From NCBI RefSeq assembly GCF_036409475.1, contig NZ_JAYRCK010000030.1:3356-67355 (forward strand): 64,000 nt of DNA, read 5' to 3'. Both the position numbers and the translations under genes were made by a program. The first letter of the stretch is position 1. The number at the start of each line of letters is the position of its first letter. The notes beneath the pieces were generated by a model. That model did not search any database and was not told the DNA's origin. It saw only the letters and a list, made by a program, of their open reading frames with translations. Positions 1-8,485 of the stretch are shown in pieces. The stretch comes from Scandinavium sp036409475 (GTDB lineage: Bacteria; Pseudomonadota; Gammaproteobacteria; Enterobacterales; Enterobacteriaceae).

Positions 1-2625
1 GAAGGGTTCCAGCGCCACCTCGTTCATTTGTACATCATAGCCAAGCTCAGCGAACAGTTGCTGAGTCGTGGCGTTATATTTTGCCTGCGGATGACCGGAC
101 TGGCTGCCATAGGCCACCCGACGCTGTGTATCGAAACGGTGCCAACTGGTCGCACCTCCCGCTCGCAGCGTCAGCGCATCCCATTGTTTGCTGCCGTACA
201 ACGCCAGGTGGTAGCTATCGCTGTTCGCCGAAGAGCGATAGCTGCCGTGCAGTGAATCGCGGGTATAGCCTGTCGCTATCCCCAGCCGCCAGCTATCCGC
301 CAGCTCTCTGTCGATACCCAGCAATACACCGTAAGTCGAGTCGTTAAATCCGCCAGCGTTGCTATTACCGCTGGCGTGACTCCAGTTGCCGAGCATCTGT
401 GCCCAGCCCCCTTGCTCATTTGCCTTAATCCCCTGTGCGGTAGCCTGGCCTGACGCCTGACGCAGACGACCGGTAAGGGAATCGCGCAAATAGCGGCTGT
501 TATTGATTTGAACCGACGCCGCATCGGCATGAATTTGCCCGGAAAGCTGCCGGAATGCCTGCTGAGCTTGCTTAGCCGAGCCGGACAGCAGGAGACTTTC
601 GTATACCGGATGGCCAGCTTTCAACCGCTCGGCGGCCCGTGCCACCGAGCGCTGGTTAGGCGTTTGGGCTACGTCGGCGAAGGTGACGTTACTACGCGTA
701 ATGCCCAGCCTGACGTTGTTCGGCTGATAAATGAGTTGGCTGCCAATAAACAAGTAGCCCGGCGCTACACTGGAAAACTGACCACTCACGCCTTTGCTGG
801 CCTGCAAAATAGTGTATTGCTGACCCAACAGGCTATAGGCCCTCGGCTGAGATAACAGGTTTTGGCGATTTTCGAGAGTCACCAGTACGTCACCACCCTG
901 TAGATTCGCTTTGCCACTGCTTTCAATACGATCGCTTCGGCCATTTGGCGCAACGTCTACCTGATAGCGTGAGCCCGGTTCAAAGGTAACGTTCTGGCTG
1001 ACGGTCAGAGTACCGATTGAGTTACCCGGCGCCACGGTAGCGCCGCGGCTGACGGTGAGTGAACCCACCCGGCCCGATCCGCTAAGCGTGCCGCTACTTT
1101 GCACCGTAATATCAGACGTCACCGCACCGTTGATTTTCAACTGCCCCTGGTTGACCTGCGTGGCACCGAGATATGTGCTGTTACCGGTAAGTTCCAGCGT
1201 GCCCTCACCCGTTTTGGTTAGGCCGCCGTGCCCGCCAATGCTGTTGCTCCAGAGGTCATAGGCACACTCTTTGCTCAGGCAGTACCGTTGTATGCTGGTG
1301 CCTGCGTCAAGCAAACTGCCAATACCCGGAATATTGGCAGTGAATTGTTTATCGGTATAAGAACCCTCGATATACAAGTCAGTGGGAATATCTTCCGCAG
1401 TGATAAACATTTTCGGGCCGTTTATGGCATCCCGCAGATTGATCTTTCCCCAGCCAAAACGCGTATCAATGCCCGGCGCGCCAAGGTCAGTCGCGGTGGT
1501 TTTTATCACCGTGGAGATTTGGTCGGCGCTCATATAAGGGTAGCGCTGCATCAGTACGGCTGCCGTTCCGCTGACCATTGGCGCAGACATAGAGCTCCCC
1601 GTCATGTCCACGTAAGCAGGTAAAATATCCAGCTCGCCTCTTGCCTGCGTTGCCGCGTTAATGTCCCCCCCGGTCTTCGAAACCAGTGTGCCTGAGGTGC
1701 TCTCGATATCCGTTCCCGGCGCGGCCAGACAATAGCTGGCGGTATGCTCGCAGCGGGTAGAAGAGACGTGCAAATCATCATTTTCATCCAGATTGACGGC
1801 CACCAGATAATTTTGGGTAATCTCCGGGAAAAGATACGGCAAGCTGGCGTCATACATCGGTACGTTGTAGTTGTTTTCATTACCCGCGGCGAAAACCACC
1901 AGTTTACCGTCGCGCGCCGCACGCAGCATACCGGCAAAATCGCTAAGCTCAGATGTCTGAGTGGAAATAGGCGCGCGGCTCATTTGGTCAATGCTGGCTT
2001 TCTGGGGCGTGATTTCGTCGAGAACGTCCTGGGGCGTCATTTGAACGTAATCCCACGTACCGTCTGGCCGGGTGATGCGGTTGCCTTCACTGTCTTTATT
2101 GATGTCTACGTCAGCACCCCAGCTATTGTTGATCACCCGAACATGACTGCGGATCATGGCTTCTATCTGGTTACTTTGTTCATCCAACGCCTTGCTGGAA
2201 ACCAACTGGGCGTCAAAAGCTACGCCATGCATACCTGTACCATCACGTTTCGCAGCCGCAATACCTGCCACATGAGTACCATGATCGCCAAAACTAAATT
2301 CGCCATCTTCTCCAGTGTCAAAGTCATAAGGGTTAGACCCCAGTTTGTTCAGTTTTCCCGAGAATTCTGGATGTTCCAGCAGGGTTTGATCCTGTACGCC
2401 AATGGTTATTCCTCTGCCGGTATAGCCGCTGGCGTAAGCAAACTGAGCACCAATGGACTCCAACCCCCACTGTTTATTGAATTCATCAGATATCCAGCTT
2501 GTGGGGGCGCCATTTTTACCGCGTTCGCTATAGTGCGTTTCAGCAAAAACCATATCCGTTGGTAATAAGCTAAATGCCAGCGTCACGCTATATAACAGAG
2601 GGTTGTTCGTCGTTGATCCTTTCAT
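1..2625 (-). CDS. Subtilisin-type (S8) autotransporter serine protease, 3' end beyond window
   Basis: The visible 875 codons start at ATG 2623-2625 behind an AAGGAGAG ribosome site and run open to the window edge, so the C-terminal end of the barrel is missing. A hydrophobic signal peptide precedes a subtilase domain with Asp79 (GVQDQ), His115 (DHGTHVAG) and Ser345 (GSSMSAP) in the order and spacing expected of family S8. Downstream come passenger-transport repeats (TLELTGNSTYLGATQVNQG, then a PGNSIGTLTV motif near 1010) and the start of a type Va beta-barrel. By family knowledge it would be exported by Sec, insert its barrel in the outer membrane and display or release the protease. It follows the tricorn-like gene by 70 bp on the same strand, so the two are probably co-transcribed. 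The natural substrate is unknown. Confidence 0.88.
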   Translation of the reverse strand, partial: MKGSTTNNPLLYSVTLAFSLLPTDMVFAETHYSERGKNGAPTSWISDEFNKQWGLESIGAQFAYASGYTGRGITIGVQDQTLLEHPEFSGKLNKLGSNPYDFDTGEDGEFSFGDHGTHVAGIAAAKRDGTGMHGVAFDAQLVSSKALDEQSNQIEAMIRSHVRVINNSWGADVDINKDSEGNRITRPDGTWDYVQMTPQDVLDEITPQKASIDQMSRAPISTQTSELSDFAGMLRAARDGKLVVFAAGNENNYNVPMYDASLPYLFPEITQNYLVAVNLDENDDLHVSSTRCEHTASYCLAAPGTDIESTSGTLVSKTGGDINAATQARGELDILPAYVDMTGSSMSAPMVSGTAAVLMQRYPYMSADQISTVIKTTATDLGAPGIDTRFGWGKINLRDAINGPKMFITAEDIPTDLYIEGSYTDKQFTANIPGIGSLLDAGTSIQRYCLSKECAYDLWSNSIGGHGGLTKTGEGTLELTGNSTYLGATQVNQGQLKINGAVTSDITVQSSGTLSGSGRVGSLTVSRGATVAPGNSIGTLTVSQNVTFEPGSRYQVDVAPNGRSDRIESSGKANLQGGDVLVTLENRQNLLSQPRAYSLLGQQYTILQASKGVSGQFSSVAPGYLFIGSQLIYQPNNVRLGITRSNVTFADVAQTPNQRSVARAAERLKAGHPVYESLLLSGSAKQAQQAFRQLSGQIHADAASVQINNSRYLRDSLTGRLRQASGQATAQGIKANEQGGWAQMLGNWSHASGNSNAGGFNDSTYGVLLGIDRELADSWRLGIATGYTRDSLHGSYRSSANSDSYHLALYGSKQWDALTLRAGGATSWHRFDTQRRVAYGSQSGHPQAKYNATTQQLFAELGYDVQMNEVALEPF

Positions 2626-2695
2626 TATTACTCTCCTTACCGTTGTTGTATTTTCATATCAGTGCCAAAATCGGCAACGTTGGATCCAGCCTCAT

Positions 2696-5600
2696 TTATT
2701 TGACGTCAATGAGCTTATTGGCTTCTTCTATAGCGGCATCCAGTTGTGGATATCGCTTAGCGACAAGATCTGCCGGTGTGAAACGAACTAATCGATGTGG
2801 TTGCTGTTCGCTATTTTCATAAGTTGAACCATCGGGCGCTCGCAGAGCCAGTGTCGGTATTCCATAAGAAAGTCCGGGAATAAGTTTTGAGCTATGATAA
2901 AAGACGGTTGTTCCGGTGCCTGGCACCGGTTCACCTACCACGGGCCCCAATTTCTGGGCATCATAATATCGGGGAAAAGCAGAGCCTTCAGAATAGCTAT
3001 CGGCATTGACCAGAAGCACGGTTGGTTTCGTCCACTGGCGGCGAGCGGCATCAGAAGCCGCAATGCCTGAGCGGGGCCAATTTTTAGGCACATCTTTGCT
3101 TCCCGACAGAAATTCAACCAGGGTATTTGCCAAAAAACCGCCAGCGTTAAAACGCACATCAACAATCAGGGCTTCTTTCCCCTGCTCGATACCCAGCGCC
3201 TGTGAAACAGCATCCCGATAGCTGTCGCTGTCCATCGCCGGAATATAAATATAGCCAACCCTGCCTTTGCTGACGCGATGAACGTAATCCCGGCGTTGAT
3301 GAACCCACGCGGACAATAGCAATTGAGATTCCGCTTCCTGATTGATAGCCCGGCTATTTACCTGATACGTCTTTTGTCCGCTTATTAATGTCAACTGTAT
3401 ATTTTCGCCAGCCTTATGATTAAGCAGCCGATCCAGTTGATTTAGCGATGTCATATTCTCCCCATTGAACGCCTGTAATATATCACCGGCACGGGCATTG
3501 CCTGCGATATCTAACGGCCCTCCCGGCAGCAGCGAGTCTATAATGATTTTATTATTCCGCTCCTGGAAAGTAGCGCCCAAACTGGCCGTGTTGTCAGGAG
3601 ATTTTGTAAAGCGCGGTGGCGCTACTCCCCAGGTATGCGAAACGTTTAATTCTCCGGCAAGCTCTTCCAGTAGCAGAGCGTAATCAGAACTATTATTTAT
3701 ACTGGGTAAAAAACGTCGATAATGATTTGCATATTCATCCCACTTCACCCCATTCATATCGGATGTGTAAAATTCATCGCGGGTCTGGCGGATTATTTGC
3801 TCAAAACTTGCGGCCATCGCCTCCTGCCAAAGGAAATCCCGGCGGAGGATAATTTCCGTCGATGTTCTGTCATCCGTGTTCAGATCTACAGTAGTCATTC
3901 TCCCACCGCCGACTAATATTATCTTCTCACCTTTATCATCAATAGTGGCAAACGACGCACCTGAAGTATCAGTGAATAGCTCCTTATTTTCATTTTTCTG
4001 CAAATCGAAAGAATATGCTTTTATTGTTATCAGTGGCTCGGTATTGCTAGCGTTTCTCTGTTCTTCAGTGGCGGTAACATAAATAAGCTTGTCGTTGACT
4101 ATTCGGCTTGTTAACAGGAAACCGGATAACGTTAAGTTTAGCGCGTCCAGGTTGTATAATTGGCTATTTTCAAAATTATAATTTGGCTTCGATTTTCGTT
4201 CCGCCAGAAAATCCGCATATGCGCGTCGGTTATTATAAATACCGAGTAGCGTTTGCCCGGAAGGTTCACCATCAGCATCCAGCGCACTATATTTAGTGGA
4301 TACCCAGTACAGTATGCGACCGTCATCACTCCAGCCAGGCAAAGAGTTGTGATAGCCATTCTGGGTGATATTAAATGGTTTAGTATTCGTATCCTGGGTA
4401 TCAATTACTGCGATTTCATTCTTAGAGGCGTCAGGCTGGAAACTCACGGCCAGATATCGGGGATCGGGTGCAAAAGCCAATGAGATTTGGTGTCGAATTG
4501 AATTAAATGTCGGTGAAAGCACTTGCCTTTGCTTACCGCTCTTAAGATTCAATACGTGTATAGCCTGGCCATCAACGACAAATGCCAGCATTTTTCCGCT
4601 GTTACTCAAGACCGGCTTGCTGATGTTTTTACCGGGAATACGGAATAGTAATGTCTCAATAATCTCGCCAGGCTTGCTGAGTGGGAGAGCAGCATCACGA
4701 TGATGCATTTTGTACAGGGCAGCTTCACCATCACGCTCTGAGAGATAGATTATGGCCTGCTCTCCAGGCAGATAAAGTGGTGATTTTTCTTCTTCCGCCG
4801 AGTGAGTCAGGCGTGTACTTTGCCCTCGCTTAATATCGACGGCAAAAAGATCGCCCAGAGCAGTCAAAATGGCTTCATTGCCATCTTTATTGATTTCTGC
4901 CCCATCAAAAGTTGTTATATTTAAATTATCTCCGCTATCGTCAATGGCTTGCGGGGAGTTAAAGACAACTTTTTGCGCATCAAAGGAACCGGCTGAACGG
5001 ATATAAATCCCACCATCCCATGACCACGCAAGGCTTCCCTGGGCAGAGACGCTAAGATCGCGTACCGGGTGTTTTTTATAGTAAGTCAACTGAACATCTT
5101 TTTGAGTGGCCAGATCCCGATACCAGACATTAAAATTACCACTGCGTTCGCTTAAATAATAAATCCCTTTGCCGTTATTTCCCCACCAGGGATCGCTGGC
5201 GGCAATATAATCTTCAGTCAACTGTGTATGTTGCCCATCCTTCAATAACCACAGGTGTGTTACTGCAAATGAGCGCTGATGTTTACGCCAGGGCTGATCG
5301 GAGCCGGCCATCTGATATAGCAATGCATTACCCATTTTCCTGGCCTGCACAACAGGAAAGGGATAATCAGCCAGCAATGCTCCCGTGGCAATATTTGCCC
5401 GGTAAACCGCACCGGATTTGAAGGCCGCAAGCAGATAATGATCAAACTCCAGCTTTCCTGGCCGCCTGGAATTCAGTAATACTTCTTTGCTGTCAGCGGT
5501 GAAGTCTAATGGTTTGTCATCGCGTGAATCATAGGTCAAACGCACCATTTTCCCGTTACCATCAACAGAGAGCACATATACGTCATCATTACCGTGGATA

Positions 5601-5851
5601 TTGGCAGAGAATGCAATGAGCTTTCCATCTGGAGACCATCGAGGATAATGGCTGCGATATTCACTGCCAGTGAGTGGTGTCGCCAGGCCGCCACGGCTGG
5701 AACCCATAAATAGCTGCCCCCGTTGCGTAAATACAATACGGGAGCCGTCAGGTGAAATGGCGGAATTTCTTTGCCAGGTCGCCGGTTCAGCGTTCACTGG
5801 CAAAGAAAATAAAAATACAATAAAGAGAATGATATAAATAAGTGATGACAT
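2696..5851 (-). CDS. Tricorn-like periplasmic serine protease
   Basis: The 1051-residue product is close in size to archaeal tricorn protease (about 1070). It has a signal peptide ending near LPVNA (residue 21), two beta-propeller halves with repeated SPDG-type blades (about 30-330 and 330-650), a helical core domain, a PDZ domain (about 770-855, around LLPGGPLDIAG) and a C-terminal tail-specific protease domain. The likely nucleophile is Ser954 in YSEGSAFP, followed by GEPVPGTGT. Tricorn enzymes degrade peptides released by other proteases; the signal peptide implies this one acts in the periplasm. The next gene is a secreted subtilase, so a two-protease peptide-degrading unit is plausible but inferred. 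Its base composition is visibly more AT-rich than fbp or mpl, suggesting transfer. Confidence 0.88.
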   Translation of the reverse strand: MSSLIYIILFIVFLFSLPVNAEPATWQRNSAISPDGSRIVFTQRGQLFMGSSRGGLATPLTGSEYRSHYPRWSPDGKLIAFSANIHGNDDVYVLSVDGNGKMVRLTYDSRDDKPLDFTADSKEVLLNSRRPGKLEFDHYLLAAFKSGAVYRANIATGALLADYPFPVVQARKMGNALLYQMAGSDQPWRKHQRSFAVTHLWLLKDGQHTQLTEDYIAASDPWWGNNGKGIYYLSERSGNFNVWYRDLATQKDVQLTYYKKHPVRDLSVSAQGSLAWSWDGGIYIRSAGSFDAQKVVFNSPQAIDDSGDNLNITTFDGAEINKDGNEAILTALGDLFAVDIKRGQSTRLTHSAEEEKSPLYLPGEQAIIYLSERDGEAALYKMHHRDAALPLSKPGEIIETLLFRIPGKNISKPVLSNSGKMLAFVVDGQAIHVLNLKSGKQRQVLSPTFNSIRHQISLAFAPDPRYLAVSFQPDASKNEIAVIDTQDTNTKPFNITQNGYHNSLPGWSDDGRILYWVSTKYSALDADGEPSGQTLLGIYNNRRAYADFLAERKSKPNYNFENSQLYNLDALNLTLSGFLLTSRIVNDKLIYVTATEEQRNASNTEPLITIKAYSFDLQKNENKELFTDTSGASFATIDDKGEKIILVGGGRMTTVDLNTDDRTSTEIILRRDFLWQEAMAASFEQIIRQTRDEFYTSDMNGVKWDEYANHYRRFLPSINNSSDYALLLEELAGELNVSHTWGVAPPRFTKSPDNTASLGATFQERNNKIIIDSLLPGGPLDIAGNARAGDILQAFNGENMTSLNQLDRLLNHKAGENIQLTLISGQKTYQVNSRAINQEAESQLLLSAWVHQRRDYVHRVSKGRVGYIYIPAMDSDSYRDAVSQALGIEQGKEALIVDVRFNAGGFLANTLVEFLSGSKDVPKNWPRSGIAASDAARRQWTKPTVLLVNADSYSEGSAFPRYYDAQKLGPVVGEPVPGTGTTVFYHSSKLIPGLSYGIPTLALRAPDGSTYENSEQQPHRLVRFTPADLVAKRYPQLDAAIEEANKLIDVK

Positions 5852-5915
5852 AATTTCACCATTATTCAGATTTAGCCGATATTAACCTGAGCCAATTGTC
5901 ATTAGCAAAGCAATC

Positions 5916-5921
5916 ATTATA
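5916..5921 (-). promoter_or_regulatory. Possible -10 element for the tricorn-autotransporter pair
   Basis: TATAAT on the minus strand lies about 65 bp before the tricorn-like start codon in the 140-bp gap after the XRE gene. No good -35 hexamer was found at 16-18 bp, so this rests on the -10 match only. Confidence 0.28.
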
Positions 5922-5991
5922 AATAAAGGCATCAGGATGGATGAATTAAACTCAGTGAGATTAATAAATTTAACCCCACTGGCAGGAACAT

Positions 5992-6195
5992 TTATTCAGA
6001 ATACTTTAATATATCGCCAGGCTGGCAATTCAGCTCACGACATATCGCCTCCAGAGTACTGAAACGAACGGCTTTTGCTTTTCCACTGTTTAGAACAGAG
6101 AGATTAGCCTCTGTTAAACCAATTCGTTCTGCCAGCTCTTTGGATTTTAACCCTCTACTTTTCAGTACCTCATCCAATTTGATGTAAATTGGCAT
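5992..6195 (-). CDS. Small XRE-family transcriptional regulator (YozG-like)
   Basis: A 67-residue protein consisting almost only of a Cro/C1-type helix-turn-helix; residues 18-45 (KSKELAERIGLTEANLSVLNSG) are the DNA-binding part, and the end CQPGDILKYSE is typical of the small YozG-like group. It starts 5 bp after the stop of the DUF2975 membrane-protein gene, so the two form an operon. In this family the regulator is nearly always paired with a DUF2975 protein. Autoregulation through the inverted repeat upstream of the pair (6774-6824) is likely but inferred. Target genes beyond its own operon are unknown. Confidence 0.85.
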   Translation of the reverse strand: MPIYIKLDEVLKSRGLKSKELAERIGLTEANLSVLNSGKAKAVRFSTLEAICRELNCQPGDILKYSE

Positions 6196-6200
6196 ACTAA

Positions 6201-6737
6201 TTAAACCACCAAATCTTGCTCATCTTTCATTTCCTTAGCCATTCTCAGTATGTAACTCGTTATAATAATTCCTGTTCCCATCGCTAACTGAACTATCCTG
6301 TTGAAAACTCTGTTGATAATGGAATCCATATAGCTATAGTGCATATTGCTCATCACCCATGTCATGTAATTTTCTATCTCTTCAAGAAAAATCAGGGTTG
6401 TAATGCCGACACCAATCCTGAAGATTCTATCGATCTGCTTTTGGCTGAAGATATCTCCTTTCCGTACACTCTTAAAAAAGAGATAGATATGAGCCAACAC
6501 GGCCATTATCACAACATCATGAAACACATAAATCATCTTAATATACTGAAAATGACCCGGCGAAACAAAAATCTCGGAGTTTTCAGCTTCTGATATAATC
6601 AGCTCGGCTAATGTTTTTGGAAAAATATCTGGACTAATCAGCATCAAACTCAAAAAAGGTAACAATATCATCGAAATGATCAGACCGATCTCCATAAACC
6701 AACACATTGCTATTAGCGTATTTTGCTTGTTTTCCAT
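6201..6737 (-). CDS. DUF2975 family membrane protein
   Basis: Start chosen at ATG 6735-6737 because an AGGAG lies 6 bp upstream; a longer open frame to 6794 would run through the inverted repeat. The 178-residue product has about four membrane segments (near residues 10-35, 70-90, 110-130 and 145-165), with the connector KGDIFSQKQIDRIFRIG typical of DUF2975. The family has no established function; it is regularly paired with YozG-like regulators, as here. The gene is strongly AT-rich compared with the neighbouring core genes. A membrane sensor or partner controlling the small regulator is possible, but this is inference from pairing only. Confidence 0.8.
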   Translation of the reverse strand: MENKQNTLIAMCWFMEIGLIISMILLPFLSLMLISPDIFPKTLAELIISEAENSEIFVSPGHFQYIKMIYVFHDVVIMAVLAHIYLFFKSVRKGDIFSQKQIDRIFRIGVGITTLIFLEEIENYMTWVMSNMHYSYMDSIINRVFNRIVQLAMGTGIIITSYILRMAKEMKDEQDLVV

Positions 6738-6773
6738 CCCCGACTCCTGACCTGAGTATATCCATACAGTAAT

Positions 6774-6824
6774 ATTATCGTTTATCGATAACAAAACAAT
6801 AGAAATTTATCGATAAACGATAAT
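6774..6824. promoter_or_regulatory. Perfect 18-bp inverted repeat, likely operator of the DUF2975-XRE operon
   Basis: Arms at 6774-6791 and 6807-6824 are exact reverse complements (left arm ATTATCGTTTATCGATAA) separated by 15 bp. Each arm itself contains the 10-bp palindrome TTATCGATAA. It lies 37 bp before the DUF2975 start codon, where an autoregulatory operator would be expected. Binding by the neighbouring XRE protein is inferred. Confidence 0.6.
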
Positions 6825-6887
6825 TTTTCCAGATTTGATGAAAGATGTGACACAGTTCAAAGTGATTGTTGATGTGTTTTTAGCGCA

Positions 6888-7240
6888 ATGGCTAAACTGT
6901 GCGAACGTTGCGAGGATAAAGCTTTTAAGAAGATGGGGGGGTTGGCCCTGGTTACCCGCGATTGGGCTGGTAGCTTCATGTTCTGACTAACCTCGTCGCT
7001 TTCACCAAGACATTGAAAGTTATTATAGAGAAGGGTTCGCTCATTAGTGGTGCATTATCGGGTATGATCTACTTTGAGCTTATCTCATTTGCGGCGCTGA
7101 CTCTGGCTTCGGGCTATATTTTCAGCCTGTTCGTGCGCAAAAAACGACAGCTTCCTCGCTTTTACATTGGGTTGCTGATTGCGGGATTGGCTTATAGGGT
7201 ACTGGCTCTGGGTCCCTTACTTTTTGGTATTGGTCCGTGT
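6888..7240 (+). pseudogene. Broken DUF2569 family membrane protein gene
   Basis: ATG 6888 opens with MAKLCERCEDKAFKKMGG, then the frame is lost in a run of seven G (6935-6941). The expected continuation GGWPWLPAIGLVAS is read in another frame and ends at TAA 6988-6990; a third frame continues LTNLVAFTKTLK and then IYFELISFAALTLASGYIF and RKKRQLPRFYIGLL. These pieces together match the DUF2569 layout (GGWLxLPAIGL start, hydrophobic segments, RKKRxFPRxYI). At least two frameshifts and an abrupt end near 7240 show it is a decayed remnant. No function is known for the family. Confidence 0.65.
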
Positions 7241-7260
7241 GAAGAGAACCTTTATCCACT

Positions 7261-7294
7261 AAAAAATGCCGCGGAGAATTCTGCGGCATTTTTT
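7261..7294. terminator. Rho-independent terminator after fbp
   Basis: Twelve-base stem AAAAAATGCCGC / GCGGCATTTTTT around a 10-base loop, with A and T runs on both sides so it can work in either direction. It lies 13 bp beyond the fbp stop codon. Confidence 0.9.
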
Positions 7295-7306
7295 CACATG
7301 ATAAAA

Positions 7307-8305
7307 TTACGCGTCCGGGAACTCACGCATAAAGCGCTCAAGGTCATCAACCATGTGCTCGGTGCCGACAAAGAACGGACGGCGCTGGTGCAGCGTTTCC
7401 GGCACGATATCCAGAATACGTTCTTCGCCGTCGCTGGCCTTGCCGCCGGCCTGTTCTGCAAGGAACGCCATCGGGTTGCACTCATACAGCAGGCGCAGTT
7501 TGCCCTGTGGGTGGCTGGCGGTGCTTGGGTAGAGGTAAATCCCGCCTTTCAACAGGTTACGGTGGAAATCGGCCACCAGTGAGCCAATGTAGCGTGAGGT
7601 GTAAGGGCGCTGGGTGGACTTATCTTCTTCCTGGCAGAACTTGAGGTATTTCTTCACGCCCTGCGGGAATTTGATGTAGTTGCCTTCGTTAATGGAGTAG
7701 GTATTGCCTTTTTCCGGGAAGCGCATGCGCTCCTGGCACAGGCAGAATACGCCGAGGGAAGGGTCGTAGGTAAAGGCGTGAACGCCGCAACCGGTGGTAT
7801 AAACCAGCATGGTTGAGGAGCCGTAAACCACATAACCGGCGGCGACCTGGCGGTTACCGGGTTGCAGGAAATCTTCCTCTGTGACCGGCGTCCCGACTGG
7901 CGTCACGCGGCGATAGATAGAGAAGATCGTCCCCACAGAAACGTTAACGTCGATGTTGGAAGAACCATCCAGCGGATCCATCAGCACCACATATTTCGCG
8001 TGCTCGCAGCCCTCAAAGACGACAATCTCATCTTCTTCTTCGGACGCAATGCCCGCCACAATGTCGCGTGCGCGAAGTGCTGCTTTTAGCTTTTCATTGG
8101 CGAACAGGTCCAGCTTCTGCTGGGTTTCGCCCTGAATATTCTCAGCACCGCTGGCACCCAGGATATCGACCAGTCCGGCCTTATTGATATCGCGGTGGAT
8201 GATCTTGGCGCCCAGCTTTATTGCCGACAGTAAAGCAGTGAGCTCACCGGTCGCATGAGAGAACTCGTGCTGCTTTTCGACAATAAATTCACCTAACGTT
8301 TTCAT
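7307..8305 (-). CDS. fbp: Fructose-1,6-bisphosphatase class 1
   Basis: Hydrolyses fructose 1,6-bisphosphate to fructose 6-phosphate, the committed cytosolic step of gluconeogenesis. The protein has 332 residues, the same as E. coli Fbp, with the metal-binding motif DPLDGSSN at 110-117 and SEEEDE at 88-93 just before it. It is divergent from mpl, as in E. coli, and ends at a strong terminator. In other members the enzyme is inhibited by AMP and activated by phosphoenolpyruvate or citrate; the conserved length and N-terminus suggest this is kept. Base composition is typical of the core genome. Confidence 0.98.
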   Translation of the reverse strand: MKTLGEFIVEKQHEFSHATGELTALLSAIKLGAKIIHRDINKAGLVDILGASGAENIQGETQQKLDLFANEKLKAALRARDIVAGIASEEEDEIVVFEGCEHAKYVVLMDPLDGSSNIDVNVSVGTIFSIYRRVTPVGTPVTEEDFLQPGNRQVAAGYVVYGSSTMLVYTTGCGVHAFTYDPSLGVFCLCQERMRFPEKGNTYSINEGNYIKFPQGVKKYLKFCQEEDKSTQRPYTSRYIGSLVADFHRNLLKGGIYLYPSTASHPQGKLRLLYECNPMAFLAEQAGGKASDGEERILDIVPETLHQRRPFFVGTEHMVDDLERFMREFPDA

Positions 8306-8485
8306 AACACTTTCCCTGCATTTGATGTTGAGTAAAGCGGTTGATATCCAACAATCTTAACAAACATTCAAAAACTCGCGTACAGGTGAATCGCGCCAGC
8401 AAAGTACGGAATTAACTGAAATGCGTTTCTCACTCCTCCCACAAGAGGGTAAAATACGCGGCTGATGAAAGAGGAACAGTGACGT

